From Octadecabacter arcticus 238 (GTDB lineage: Bacteria; Pseudomonadota; Alphaproteobacteria; Rhodobacterales; Rhodobacteraceae), in contig NC_020908.1 of the NCBI RefSeq assembly GCF_000155735.2, positions 563,001-627,000 of the forward strand: a stretch of 64,000 nt of DNA. The letters run 5' to 3'. Every line of letters starts with the position of its first letter. Position 1 is the first letter of the stretch. The notes below the pieces were generated by a model. That model ran no database searches and was not told where the DNA came from. It saw only the letters and a list, made by a program, of their open reading frames with translations. This document shows, piece by piece, positions 1-8,603 of the stretch. A program made the position numbers and the translations under genes.

Positions 1-394
1 TGTAGTAGTAATTGTCCATCTCGACACCGATGCGCGCATGGTCCAAGCCGTGTTCGGCCAGCAAGGCGGCTAGTTCCTGCATCGGATGTTTGTCGGGGTT
101 TTGCACGAAGGTGTCGTCGTAGCCACGGATCGTGTCGCCGCCTTTCATGAACACGGTGCGTCCAGCACCAACGGCATCCATCGCGCGGCCCCACCAGATT
201 GGTTCGCCCGTCATCGTCAGCACGACGCCTTGATGCACGTAAAATGACCAGCCGTCATATCCGGTAAGCCAAGACATGTTCGACGGATCAGTCACAAAGA
301 TCGCGTTAAGTTGCGCGGCGTCCATTGCCGCACGGGTTTTGGCGATGCGGGCTTGGTATTCTTGCGGGGTGAAATTTGGGTTTTTATCTATCAT
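1..394 (-). CDS. doeA: Ectoine hydrolase DoeA (M24 peptidase-like), N-terminal part
   Basis: The reverse strand encodes about 131 residues from an ATG at 394 and runs off the left edge of the window. The protein begins MIDKNPNFTPQEY and contains DPSNMSWLTGYDGWSFYVHQ, which matches the N-terminal creatinase-like domain of DoeA/EutD, the M24 pseudo-peptidase that opens the ectoine ring to N-acetyl-diaminobutyrate. An AAGG ribosome site lies about 8 nt upstream. The gene follows the broken DUF3995 gene after 22 nt on the same strand. The catalytic C-terminal domain lies outside the window. Naming is from recalled similarity; another Xaa-Pro peptidase of the same fold is the alternative. Confidence 0.8.
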   Translation of the reverse strand, partial: MIDKNPNFTPQEYQARIAKTRAAMDAAQLNAIFVTDPSNMSWLTGYDGWSFYVHQGVVLTMTGEPIWWGRAMDAVGAGRTVFMKGGDTIRGYDDTFVQNPDKHPMQELAALLAEHGLDHARIGVEMDNYYY

Positions 395-416
395 ACAAAA
401 AACCTTAGCTGTCTTC

Positions 417-830
417 TTAGGCCGCCGATACCCCTGCGAGGACCATAAATATCACGCCGAAAACCATGCACAGTGGCGCGTAATAGGTTTCGTCCAGCCG
501 TCGAAAAGGCTGCTCAGGTGTGGCGCGTTTCATCAGCGGTGCGTAGGCGGCGATGGCGCGCAATTGAAAGACCACCGCAATGCAAAACAAACCCAGTGAT
601 TTGATGGCAGTATCGGGAAACCACGGCCAAGCGGCGGCGAACAACAGCGCAACTACGACCAATGAACAGGACGTCGCACCGGGCATCTTTTTGATGCCTT
701 TTGACCCGACAACGGCGCGGGCCAATGCGGTCTCATCCTTGATTGGCTACCAAATCCCAAGTGCCCACAAAAGATGCACAGCGGCGATGATGATAAGGCC
801 CGCAGAGGCCAGCAGCGCGATGAAGGTCAT
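417..830 (-). pseudogene. DUF3995 membrane protein interrupted by a nonsense codon
   Basis: An ATG at 830 overlaps the stop of the sitD-like gene by 4 nt (ATGA), so the gene is the last member of that transcription unit. It reads MTFIALLASAGL, then a hydrophobic helix ending WALGIW, and then TAG at 747-749. After the stop the same frame continues without a break for 109 codons to 417 with two or three further membrane helices. Read through the stop, the product is 137 residues, close to the usual DUF3995 size, and the stop replaces the second Trp of a WW pair (TGG to TAG). The downstream part could restart at TTG 725 but would lack the first helix. Function of the family is unknown. Confidence 0.7.
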
Positions 831-1672
831 ATGCTTTGGGCCTCGCGGGCTTTGTTGCGCAGCATGCGAAAGATAAAGGCCACAATGAATAGGGTGGTAA
901 GGGTCAAAATGACCGTCGGGCCGGGGCCGGAGCCGATCCAGAAGCTAAGGTAAACACCTGTCACCAGCGAGAACGTTGACACGATCACCGCCATCACAAG
1001 CATATGCCGGAATTGCCGCGTGATCAGAAATGCGATGGCGCCCGGCGCGATGAGGAGGCCAATGGCGAGGATCAGGCCGACAGCCTTTAGCGTCGCGACG
1101 ATTGTCAGCGACAGGATTGTGAGCAATCCGTAGTGTAGAAGTTTGGTCGGCAGACCGATCGCACGGGCCTGCGCAGGGTCAAACGCGTTGAGAAGCAGTT
1201 CTTTCCAAGTGATCAGCAGAGCGGCGGATACGAAAATTCCGATGATACCCGATGTCCACAAGTCCACGGTTTCAACGCCGAGCATGTTGCCGAACAAGAT
1301 GTGATCGAGGTGGATGTTGGTTTCAATCTTCGTATATAAAACCAACCCCAGCCCAAACATGCCCGAGAACACAACGCCCATGACGGTGTCTTGGCGCACG
1401 CGGGAGTTCGCGTCGAGGTATCCGGTCAAAAGTGAGCAGATCATGCCCGCGACAAACGCCCCGATGATGAGGGGAATGCCAATGATATATGCGACCACAA
1501 CGCCCGGCAGTACCGCGTGGGACACTGCGTCGCCCATCAACGACCAGCCTTTTAGGACGAGGAAACACGACAGCAACGCGGTCGGCGGACCGATCAGCAG
1601 TGCGATGTAGAACGCGCCGTGCATGAACGAGAACTGGAACGGAATGAGAAGATCACTAAGGCTTTCGATCAT
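827..1672 (-). CDS. sitD: Manganese/iron ABC transporter permease (SitD/MntD type)
   Basis: This 281-residue protein has eight or nine predicted membrane helices and the family 3 metal-permease core: a short loop GWSLMGDAVSHAVLPG near residue 43 and the downstream helices of the ZnuB/SitD fold. It would pair with the preceding permease to form the inner-membrane channel of a Mn2+/Fe2+ uptake system. Its start overlaps the stop of the upstream permease gene by 4 nt, which indicates translational coupling. Substrate (Mn rather than Zn) is inferred from the sitABCD order, the two non-identical permeases and the Mur-like box upstream. Confidence 0.85.
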   Translation of the reverse strand: MIESLSDLLIPFQFSFMHGAFYIALLIGPPTALLSCFLVLKGWSLMGDAVSHAVLPGVVVAYIIGIPLIIGAFVAGMICSLLTGYLDANSRVRQDTVMGVVFSGMFGLGLVLYTKIETNIHLDHILFGNMLGVETVDLWTSGIIGIFVSAALLITWKELLLNAFDPAQARAIGLPTKLLHYGLLTILSLTIVATLKAVGLILAIGLLIAPGAIAFLITRQFRHMLVMAVIVSTFSLVTGVYLSFWIGSGPGPTVILTLTTLFIVAFIFRMLRNKAREAQSI

Positions 1673-2520
1673 GTTTTAAGGGCCTCCGCAGCGCGACGGC
1701 GCGATGCCAGAAGTCCGTGTTTGGGGGCAAAGAAAAAGGCGAGGATGAAAACGGATGTTTGCAGGCAGATAATGACGCCGCCTGTGGCCCCATCGAGGAA
1801 ATAGGAGATATAGGCACCGAAGAAACTGGACAGGGAACCGATTGTGACGGCAATCACGAGCAAACGCGGGAAACGGTCCGTGAGCAGATAGGCCGTCGCA
1901 CCGGGCGTGATGACCATGGCGATCACAAGGAACGCGCCAACGGTTTGCAGCGCTGCGACGCAGGCGGCTGACAGAAGGACGAAAAACATGAACCGCAGAC
2001 GGTCGGGTCGCAGACCAATGGAGCGCGCGTGGTTTTCATCAAAGAATGCGACCATCAGGTCTTTCCACTTGGCCAGAAGCACCACAAGGCAGACAATCCC
2101 GATGATTGACAGCTGGATCGTGTCGCTGGGCGTTATCGCCAGAATGTTGCCGAGGATGATGGTTTGCACGTCCACCGCGACTGGCGAAACGGAGACCATA
2201 AACAGGCCAAGTCCGAAGAAGCTGGTGAAGATGAGACCGATGACCGCATCCTCTTTAAGCCCCGTGCGTTGGTTGAGAAACAGCATCGCGGCTGCTGCCA
2301 AACCACCCGACAAAAACGCGCCCAAGGCGAACGGCAGGCCCAACATATAGGCCCCCGCGACCCCGGGAACGATGGAATGGGACAGTGCATCCCCGATCAA
2401 AGACCAGCCTTTAAGCATCAGATAACACGACAGAAACGCACAAACAGCGCCGACCAGTGCGGACACAAACATCGCGTTTAGCATGAACGCGTAGGTAAAG
2501 GGTTCAAGCAGGTAGGTCAT
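1669..2520 (-). CDS. sitC: Manganese/iron ABC transporter permease (SitC/MntC type)
   Basis: This 283-residue membrane protein is homologous to its downstream neighbour and carries the matching loop GWSLIGDALSHSIVPG near residue 42. It begins MTYLLEPFTYAFMLNAMF and has about eight helices. The gene overlaps the ATPase gene upstream and the second permease gene downstream by 4 nt each. Two different permease subunits in one operon are characteristic of Sit-type systems rather than ZnuABC, which has one permease. It is expected to form a heterodimeric channel with the SitD-like subunit. Confidence 0.85.
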   Translation of the reverse strand: MTYLLEPFTYAFMLNAMFVSALVGAVCAFLSCYLMLKGWSLIGDALSHSIVPGVAGAYMLGLPFALGAFLSGGLAAAAMLFLNQRTGLKEDAVIGLIFTSFFGLGLFMVSVSPVAVDVQTIILGNILAITPSDTIQLSIIGIVCLVVLLAKWKDLMVAFFDENHARSIGLRPDRLRFMFFVLLSAACVAALQTVGAFLVIAMVITPGATAYLLTDRFPRLLVIAVTIGSLSSFFGAYISYFLDGATGGVIICLQTSVFILAFFFAPKHGLLASRRRAAEALKT

Positions 2521-3449
2521 TCAGGCTTATCGCCCCCGACCTTTTCACCACCAACGTCAGATTGTGTGCGGGTTTGATCGTCGTAAATGACGAACGGGCG
2601 TTCGTCGTCGGTCAGGATGGTGACTTTGCGTTGGTCGTCATCGTCGTGCAGATCATCGCCGCCCAGAACGAAGTGGCGCAGCACACCGCCGAACGCGGCT
2701 TCGAGGTTGGTTTTGGTGAACACTTCGCTCGTCGGGCCGAAGTTCAGCACAGTGCCTTTGACCAGCACGGTTTGGTCGCAAAACTCTGGCACAGAGCCGA
2801 GGTTGTGGGTGGACACCAGCATGACGCGACCCTCGTCGCGCAGTTCGCGCAGCAAAGTAATGATCGCTTCTTCCGTATGCACATCGACGCCGGTAAATGG
2901 CTCATCAAGCAAGATAACCTGGCCGTTTTGCGCCAGTGCGCGCGCAAGAAAGACGCGTTTGCGCTGTCCGCCGGAAAGTTCACCGATTTGGCGGTCGCGG
3001 TACTCGGTCATGCCGACGCGTTCCAGCGAACTCTTGACGGCTTCAAAGTCGATAGGTTTGGGGCGGCGCAGCATCCCCATGTGTCCGTAACGGCCCATCA
3101 TCACGACGTCGCTGACGAGTACTGGAAAGGACCAATCAACTTCTTCGGCTTGTGGTACGTAGGCAATGATGCCCGCTTTGATCGCTTGATTTACCGACTG
3201 GCCAAGGACACTGATTTCACCTGCGGCGGCGGGCAAAAAACCCATAATCGCCTTGAAAAGTGTGGACTTTCCCGCGCCGTTAACCCCAACAAGTGCAGCG
3301 ATGGTTCCGCGCGGGATCGCAAAGCTCGCGTTTTGCAGGGCAGTTACGCCATTGCGGTAGGTGACGGTGAGGCCATCGGCATAAAGCCCCGCTTGGTTCT
3401 TGGACGTTTGATGCGGGGCAGGTGGTGGCAATGTGTCAGGCGTGTTCAT
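2517..3449 (-). CDS. sitB: Manganese/iron ABC transporter ATP-binding protein (SitB type)
   Basis: This 310-residue ABC ATPase has Walker A GVNGAGKST at residues 55-63, the signature LSGGQRKR, and Walker B VILLDEP followed by a switch histidine in STHN. It has an unusual acidic C-terminal extension with a run of aspartates (GGDDLHDDDDQR), which might bind metal, though that is speculation. It energises uptake through the SitC/SitD permeases and overlaps both neighbours by 4 nt. Family assignment is secure; the substrate is inferred from operon structure. Confidence 0.88.
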   Translation of the reverse strand: MNTPDTLPPPAPHQTSKNQAGLYADGLTVTYRNGVTALQNASFAIPRGTIAALVGVNGAGKSTLFKAIMGFLPAAAGEISVLGQSVNQAIKAGIIAYVPQAEEVDWSFPVLVSDVVMMGRYGHMGMLRRPKPIDFEAVKSSLERVGMTEYRDRQIGELSGGQRKRVFLARALAQNGQVILLDEPFTGVDVHTEEAIITLLRELRDEGRVMLVSTHNLGSVPEFCDQTVLVKGTVLNFGPTSEVFTKTNLEAAFGGVLRHFVLGGDDLHDDDDQRKVTILTDDERPFVIYDDQTRTQSDVGGEKVGGDKPE

Positions 3450-4318
3450 TCCGTCAGCCCCTTAACGATGGTTTCAGTGGTGACACGCAGCAGGTCGATG
3501 TAGGTCGGGACGGGGCCGTCTTCCAATGACAGGCTGTCCACATACAACACGCCGCCATAGGCTACGCCCGTTTCGCGTGCCACTTGCTGTGCGGGGTCGG
3601 TGTTGACGGTGCTTTCACAGAACACGGCGCGGACATTGTTTTCGCGCACAATGTCGATGACGCTGCGCACTTGTTGCGGGGTTCCGGTTTGATCTGCGTT
3701 CATCGGCCAAAGGTAGGCTTCTTTCAGGCCGAAGTCGCGCGCCAGATAGCTGAACGCGCCTTCGCAGGTTACGAGCCAACGTTCGTCCTTGGGGATCGCG
3801 AGGATTTGTTCGCGCAGCGGGGCAATCGCGGCTGTGATTTCCGCTTTGTAGATTTCGGCGTTTGCAGAGTAGGAAGAGGCGTTGTCAGGATCATGCAGTG
3901 ACATTGCTGCCGCAATATTATCAACGTAGATCAGTGCGTTATCCAGTGACATCCATGCATGGGGGTTGGGCGCGCCTTGATAGCTGCCTTGACGGATAGA
4001 GATGGTTTCAATCCCGTCAGAGATCGTGGCAGAGGGAATAGGTCCAAGGTTGTCGATGAATTGTTCGAACCAAAGTTCCAGGTTCATCCCGTTCCACAAA
4101 ATCAGGTCTGCACCAGAGGCGCGCACCAGATCGCGCGGCGTCGGCTGATATCCGTGGATTTCAGCGCCAGCACGGGTGATGGATTCAACTGTTGCGTAAT
4201 CGCCTGCCACGTTGCGGGCCATGTCTGCGATGACGGTGAATGTTGTGACGACTTTGAAGTCATCCGCCGCCATGGGGGTGGCGAGCAGGGACAATAGGGC
4301 TGCGATGCGGATCGACAT
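3446..4318 (-). CDS. sitA: Periplasmic manganese/zinc-binding protein (SitA type)
   Basis: This is a cluster A-I metal-binding lipoprotein-like solute receptor. The ATG at 4318 is preferred over an in-frame TTG at 4348 because GGAG sits 11 nt before it and because it gives a clean signal peptide (MSIRIAALLSLLATPMAADD, 290 residues in all). Metal ligands typical of the family are visible: a His in the GYQPTPRD region, HAW in APNPHAW, a Glu in VTCEGAF and an Asp near VDSL. The short loop between helices fits Mn/Fe binders better than the His-rich loop of ZnuA. It is the first gene of the sit operon. Confidence 0.87.
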   Translation of the reverse strand: MSIRIAALLSLLATPMAADDFKVVTTFTVIADMARNVAGDYATVESITRAGAEIHGYQPTPRDLVRASGADLILWNGMNLELWFEQFIDNLGPIPSATISDGIETISIRQGSYQGAPNPHAWMSLDNALIYVDNIAAAMSLHDPDNASSYSANAEIYKAEITAAIAPLREQILAIPKDERWLVTCEGAFSYLARDFGLKEAYLWPMNADQTGTPQQVRSVIDIVRENNVRAVFCESTVNTDPAQQVARETGVAYGGVLYVDSLSLEDGPVPTYIDLLRVTTETIVKGLTE

Positions 4319-4384
4319 TCTTCGTAATTCTCCAATGGTTACCACCAAGAGTTATGGGCCCCAATGGGGGGAAGTCAATGCAAT

Positions 4385-4399
4385 TGCGAATTATTCGCA
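4385..4399. promoter_or_regulatory. Putative Mur (Fur-family) operator upstream of sitA
   Basis: TGCGAATTATTCGCA is a perfect 7-1-7 inverted repeat 67 nt upstream of the sitA start. Its size and shape match Fur-family boxes; in alphaproteobacteria the Fur homologue Mur represses sitABCD in response to Mn2+ through similar palindromes. The palindrome is direct observation. The identity of the regulator is inferred from the gene it precedes. Confidence 0.65.
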
Positions 4400-4429
4400 T
4401 TAAAATATTTGGCGATTTGGTGCGCGGGT

Positions 4430-5665
4430 TTAGAAGGTTCCGGCATTGCGATACCAGCGCACGATTGCGGCGCGGTCGCTGTCCGACATTGCCGTGACGT
4501 TGGCAGGCGGCATGGCGTGGCTGACGCCGGACTGGATGTAGATCGCGCGGGCGTTGCGGGCGATGTCTGCAGGAGTATCGAGCAAGACGCCGCGCGGGGC
4601 CCAAAGCAGGCTGTCGGAATAGGACGGTTCACGCGCGTGGCACATAGAACAGCGGCCCATGACCACGTCATGCGCGTCGTCAAACCCGTCGGCTTGCGCA
4701 AATTTTTCCTCATAGGAAGTCATGCCGCGTGCTTCGGCGTCTGCGTAGGTGCCCCACATATTCGCCGTCGACAGCCAAGCGATGATGATGAACAGCAGCA
4801 CAGTGACGGCCCATGTCCAATGTGGCCCCGTGCCAGTTGAATGCATGGTGTTGAAGTAGTGCCGGATTGTGACCCCAGTCAGAAAGACCAGCGATGCGAT
4901 GATCCATGAATATTCCGTCGCAAACGCAAGCGGATAGTGGTTGGACAGCATCAGGAAGATCACTGGCAGCGTCAGGTAGTTGTTATGGGTGCTGCGCAGT
5001 TTGGCGATCTTGCCGTATTTAGGATCAGGTGCGCGACCTTCTTGCAGGTCTTTCACCACGATGCGTTGGTTCGGCATGATGATAAAGAACACATTGGCGG
5101 TCATGATCGTCGCGGTGAATGCGCCCAGATGCAGCATCGCTGCGCGGCCCGTGAAGACCTGATTGTAGCCGTAGGACATGACCACAAGGATCACAAACAA
5201 CAGCAACATCAATGCCGTCGGATTATTGCCAAGTTTTGATTTGCACAAAAAATCGTACAGCAACCAGCCAACGGTCAGCGACAGGGCCGAGATTGCGACG
5301 CCCTGCCACAGCGCGAGGTCGGCCTTGGCCGCGTCGATCAGATACAACTCACCGCCGACCCAATAGACTATCATCAACAAGACGGCACCAGACAGCCATG
5401 TCCAATAGCTTTGCCATTTGTGCCATGTCAGGTGTTCGGGCAGGCGCGCAGGCGCCACGAGGTATTTGGTCGTGTGGTAAAAGCCGCCGCCGTGGACTTC
5501 CCATTCTTCACCAGCCGCACCTTCCGGCAGATCGTCTGCCTTGCGCAACATGAGGTCGAGCGCGATGAAATAGAACGACGCCCCGATCCACGCCATTGCG
5601 GTAATGACGTGCAACCAGCGCACGGCGAACGCGAACCATTCCCAAAGAATTACTGCATCAAACAT
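4430..5665 (-). CDS. puuD: Urate oxidase, membrane-bound cytochrome c type (PuuD)
   Basis: This 411-residue protein has about eight N-terminal membrane helices (the DUF989/urate hydroxylase domain, starting MFDAVILWEWFAFAVRWLHV) and a C-terminal c-type cytochrome domain with the haem motif CSMCH about 90 residues from the end. PuuD converts urate to 5-hydroxyisourate, passing electrons to the respiratory chain instead of producing H2O2. The neighbouring uraH and puuE-uraD genes take the next two steps. It is divergent from a LysR-type regulator. Size and domain order fit the family. Confidence 0.9.
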   Translation of the reverse strand: MFDAVILWEWFAFAVRWLHVITAMAWIGASFYFIALDLMLRKADDLPEGAAGEEWEVHGGGFYHTTKYLVAPARLPEHLTWHKWQSYWTWLSGAVLLMIVYWVGGELYLIDAAKADLALWQGVAISALSLTVGWLLYDFLCKSKLGNNPTALMLLLFVILVVMSYGYNQVFTGRAAMLHLGAFTATIMTANVFFIIMPNQRIVVKDLQEGRAPDPKYGKIAKLRSTHNNYLTLPVIFLMLSNHYPLAFATEYSWIIASLVFLTGVTIRHYFNTMHSTGTGPHWTWAVTVLLFIIIAWLSTANMWGTYADAEARGMTSYEEKFAQADGFDDAHDVVMGRCSMCHAREPSYSDSLLWAPRGVLLDTPADIARNARAIYIQSGVSHAMPPANVTAMSDSDRAAIVRWYRNAGTF

Positions 5666-5770
5666 GTTGAGTCCCCGTTTTATGTCCTGTCGCTTTTGTT
5701 CAGCCTATCCTTGGCCGCTTTGTTTTGCTATTCCGTTGTAACGCGTCGCTCTATCAAGAAATGCAGAACA

Positions 5771-6703
5771 ATGTCCTATCTCGACAACATTAGAACCTTT
5801 GTGCGGGTTTACGAACTTGGCAGCATGTCCGCCGCTGGGCGTGATCTGCGCATTTCGCCTGCGGTCACGTCGTCGCGGATTTCTTCGCTTGAAGAACATT
5901 TGAACGTGCGACTGTTCCAGCGCACCACGCGCAGCCTGACGGCCACCGAACAGGGTCGTGCATTTTACACAGGCGCGGTGGCGGTGCTTGAGGCGGTAGA
6001 TACCGCCGAGGGACAGGTCGCTGGCATCACCGATAACCCGAAGGGCTCCCTTTATGTGGCGGCACCATTGGGGGTCGGTCGGCGGTTAATCGCGCCCTTG
6101 GTACCAGAATTTGTGCGGGACTATCCGCTGATTGATATCCGCTTGCGTTTGACGGATCGAAAGGTTGATCTGACGACGGAAGGTCTTGATATTTCATTCT
6201 TTTTAGGTGAACCGGCGGACAGCAATTTGCGCATCAAACCGATCGCGGATTGTGATCGTGTCCTTGTGGCCGCACCCAGATACATTGCCGAACGCGGCAA
6301 CCCGGTGGACGGCACGGCGTTGGTGAAAGACGGGCACAACTGTCTGAACTTGCGCTACCCCGGCGCGCCGGAATTTCAGTGGCGATTACAGACATCGGAT
6401 GGACCGCAGCGGTTCCGCGTCTCGGGTCGATATGAATGCGACGACGGCGATGTGCTGACAGAATGGGCATTGGCGGGCGAGGGGATCGCGTTAAAGCCGG
6501 TCTTTGAGGTGGCAGAGTATTTGAATGCGGGCAGGTTGGTGCCTGTCGCGACAAAAAACCCACCGACGCCGATCCAGATGGCCTGTCTTTATACCCACCG
6601 TCGCCGCCAAGACCCGAAAACCCGCCTGTTCATGGAATATATGACGACGCGGATCGGGGCGTCGATGAACGCGGCGCAAGAAAGTGTTCAGCTACCGCGA
6701 TAG
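5771..6703 (+). CDS. LysR-family regulator of the purine catabolism cluster
   Basis: This is a 310-residue LysR-type regulator with the winged helix-turn-helix near residues 18-50 (GSMSAAGRDLRISPAVTSSR) and a type 2 periplasmic-binding-like effector domain. The ATG at 5771 is chosen because it aligns with the usual LysR N-terminus; the frame stays open upstream, but that part is non-homologous. It lies divergent to puuD and its 3' end overlaps the convergent uraH gene by 16 nt. Regulation of urate degradation is inferred from position alone. Confidence 0.85.
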   Translation: MSYLDNIRTFVRVYELGSMSAAGRDLRISPAVTSSRISSLEEHLNVRLFQRTTRSLTATEQGRAFYTGAVAVLEAVDTAEGQVAGITDNPKGSLYVAAPLGVGRRLIAPLVPEFVRDYPLIDIRLRLTDRKVDLTTEGLDISFFLGEPADSNLRIKPIADCDRVLVAAPRYIAERGNPVDGTALVKDGHNCLNLRYPGAPEFQWRLQTSDGPQRFRVSGRYECDDGDVLTEWALAGEGIALKPVFEVAEYLNAGRLVPVATKNPPTPIQMACLYTHRRRQDPKTRLFMEYMTTRIGASMNAAQESVQLPR

Positions 6704-7041
6704 GTCGAATAGCCGAACGGCGAGAGCAGCAGAGGAACGTGATAATGGGCAGATCCATCGTCCATGCCAAAGCGCAGTGGAATCTCGTCGAGGAATTTAA
6801 TGTCGCCGTGGGCTTGATCGTTGGCCTCAAGGTAATCGCCGCAAAAGAACACCAACTCGTATTTGCCAGTCTTGAAATCGCCAGCAGGAAGGATCGGGCT
6901 GTCGGTGCGGCCATCCTCGTTGGTGATGGTTTGCGCGATCAGTGTGCGGTCGCCGTCGAGATTGTAAAGCGCGATTTTAATGCCTTTTGCGGGCATGCCG
7001 CGGGCCGTGTCGAGAACGTGCGTGGTCAAATATCCGGACAT
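6688..7041 (-). CDS. uraH: 5-hydroxyisourate hydrolase (transthyretin-like, UraH)
   Basis: At 117 residues this is a standard-length HIU hydrolase. It begins with the conserved TTHVLDTARGMPA motif, contains HYHVPLLLSPFGYSTY and ends with the diagnostic YRGS tetrapeptide. It hydrolyses 5-hydroxyisourate, the PuuD product, to OHCU. The gene is divergent from puuE-uraD across a 143-bp promoter region that holds a perfect 12-bp palindrome. Confidence 0.95.
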   Translation of the reverse strand: MSGYLTTHVLDTARGMPAKGIKIALYNLDGDRTLIAQTITNEDGRTDSPILPAGDFKTGKYELVFFCGDYLEANDQAHGDIKFLDEIPLRFGMDDGSAHYHVPLLLSPFGYSTYRGS

Positions 7042-7073
7042 ATAGCGTCTCCTTTTTCAGCATCCTATCTGCG

Positions 7074-7085
7074 GACTGTACAGTC
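7074..7085. promoter_or_regulatory. Palindrome in the uraH/puuE divergent promoter
   Basis: GACTGTACAGTC is a perfect 12-bp palindrome 33 nt before the uraH start and 99 nt before the puuE start. A site here could control both directions. No regulator can be named from the sequence; LysR sites often contain T-N11-A palindromes and GntR sites contain TGT-ACA, so either is possible. Confidence 0.4.
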
Positions 7086-7184
7086 ACAAGGCAAACACGG
7101 GTGATGAGACAGTCTTTCAAGAATTCCCAGTAAATGCCCTGCCACTTTATAGATTAGTGTGTCGTTAGCAAAAATAGGACCACA

Positions 7185-8603
7185 ATGACCAATACCACAG
7201 GATACCCTCGCGACCTGACCGGCTATGGTGCAACGCCGCCGACTGCAAATTGGCCGGATGGCGCACGCATTGCCGTGCAGATTGTCCTTAATTACGAAGA
7301 GGGTGGCGAGAATAACATCCTTCATGGTGACGCCGCATCTGAGGCATTTTTGTCCGAGATTGTCGGCGCAGCGGCGTGGCCCGATCAACGGCACGCGAAT
7401 ATGGAATCAATTTACGAATATGGTGCGCGGGCTGGATTTTGGCGTCTGCACCGGATGTTGAACCAGCTTCCGGTGACGGTTTACGGCGTGGCCAGCGCGT
7501 TGGCACGGGCCCCAGAACAGGTCAAAGCCATGCTTGAGGCCGGTTGGGAAATCGCATCGCACGGGCTGAAGTGGGTCGAACATAAAGACATGCCCGCCGA
7601 CGAAGAACGCGCCCAGATCGCGGAAGCTGTGCGGTTGCACACAGAGGTCGTGGGATCGCGTCCCCGCGGGTGGTACACGGGCCGATCCAGCGAAAATACG
7701 ATCCGTCTGGCGGCTGAAGAGGGCGGTTTCAAATATATCGCCGACAGTTACGCCGATGATCTGCCGTATTGGTTGGAATTTGACGACGCTGATACGTCGC
7801 GCGATCAGTTGATCGTGCCCTACACGCTTGATTGCAATGACATGCGCTTTGCGACGCCGCAGGGGTTTAATTCGGGCACCCAGTTTTTTGACTACCTCAA
7901 GGCGACGTTTGATGTGTTGTACGCTGAAGGGGGGCGGATGATGTCACTGGGTCTGCATTGTCGTTTGGTCGGGCGTCCGGGCCGTGCGCAGGCTTTGCAG
8001 CAATTCATTGATTACGCCAACAGTCACGACGGGGTCTGGTTTGCCACCCGTGAGGACATTGCGGATCATTGGGCGGCGCAGAACCCGCACATCCGCACCC
8101 AGCGCCCGTCGCAAATGAACCATGGCGATTTTGTCACCGCATTTGGTGCCATATTCGAACATTCTGCATGGATCGCGGATCGTGCCTATGCGCTTGGCCT
8201 TGGTCCAACCCACGACACGGCGACTGGCGTACATTCCGCGCTGTGCCGGATGTTTCGGTCCGCGAACCACGACGAACGCCTTGGCGTTTTGACTGCGCAC
8301 CCTGATTTGGCGGGAAAGCTGGCAGTGGCGGGCACGCTGACCGCTGAAAGCACGTCAGAACAGGCGGGCGCCGGGCTGGATGCGCTGACGGACGACGAGC
8401 GGGCGATGTTCCAAGACCTCAATACTCAATACGTCGAAAAACACGGATTTCCCTTTATTATCGCGGTGCGCGATCACACCAAGGCCAGCATCATGGCCGC
8501 GTTTCACACCCGCATTGATCACGACACAGACGTCGAATTTGCCACGGCTTGTCGTCAGGTCGAACGCATCGCTGAATTTCGTCTGATGGATCATTCCGGA
8601 TGA
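7185..8603 (+). CDS. puuE: Bifunctional allantoinase (PuuE) / OHCU decarboxylase (UraD) fusion
   Basis: This 472-residue protein is a fusion. Residues 1 to about 300 form a polysaccharide-deacetylase-like allantoinase (metal-independent PuuE family; motifs EIASHGLKW and RPRGWYTG). Residues from about 310 form an OHCU decarboxylase, recognisable by FEHSAWIADRA, HPDLAGKLA and the C-terminal EKHGFPFIIAVR. It turns OHCU into S-allantoin and then hydrolyses that to allantoate. The following allA gene overlaps its stop by 4 nt. Such fusions are known in alphaproteobacteria; the domain calls are from motifs. Confidence 0.92.
   Translation: MTNTTGYPRDLTGYGATPPTANWPDGARIAVQIVLNYEEGGENNILHGDAASEAFLSEIVGAAAWPDQRHANMESIYEYGARAGFWRLHRMLNQLPVTVYGVASALARAPEQVKAMLEAGWEIASHGLKWVEHKDMPADEERAQIAEAVRLHTEVVGSRPRGWYTGRSSENTIRLAAEEGGFKYIADSYADDLPYWLEFDDADTSRDQLIVPYTLDCNDMRFATPQGFNSGTQFFDYLKATFDVLYAEGGRMMSLGLHCRLVGRPGRAQALQQFIDYANSHDGVWFATREDIADHWAAQNPHIRTQRPSQMNHGDFVTAFGAIFEHSAWIADRAYALGLGPTHDTATGVHSALCRMFRSANHDERLGVLTAHPDLAGKLAVAGTLTAESTSEQAGAGLDALTDDERAMFQDLNTQYVEKHGFPFIIAVRDHTKASIMAAFHTRIDHDTDVEFATACRQVERIAEFRLMDHSG

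Noticed and set aside
2562..3503. A 313-codon plus-strand frame opposite sitB
   Set aside because: It mirrors the ABC ATPase gene codon by codon and lacks protein-like signals.
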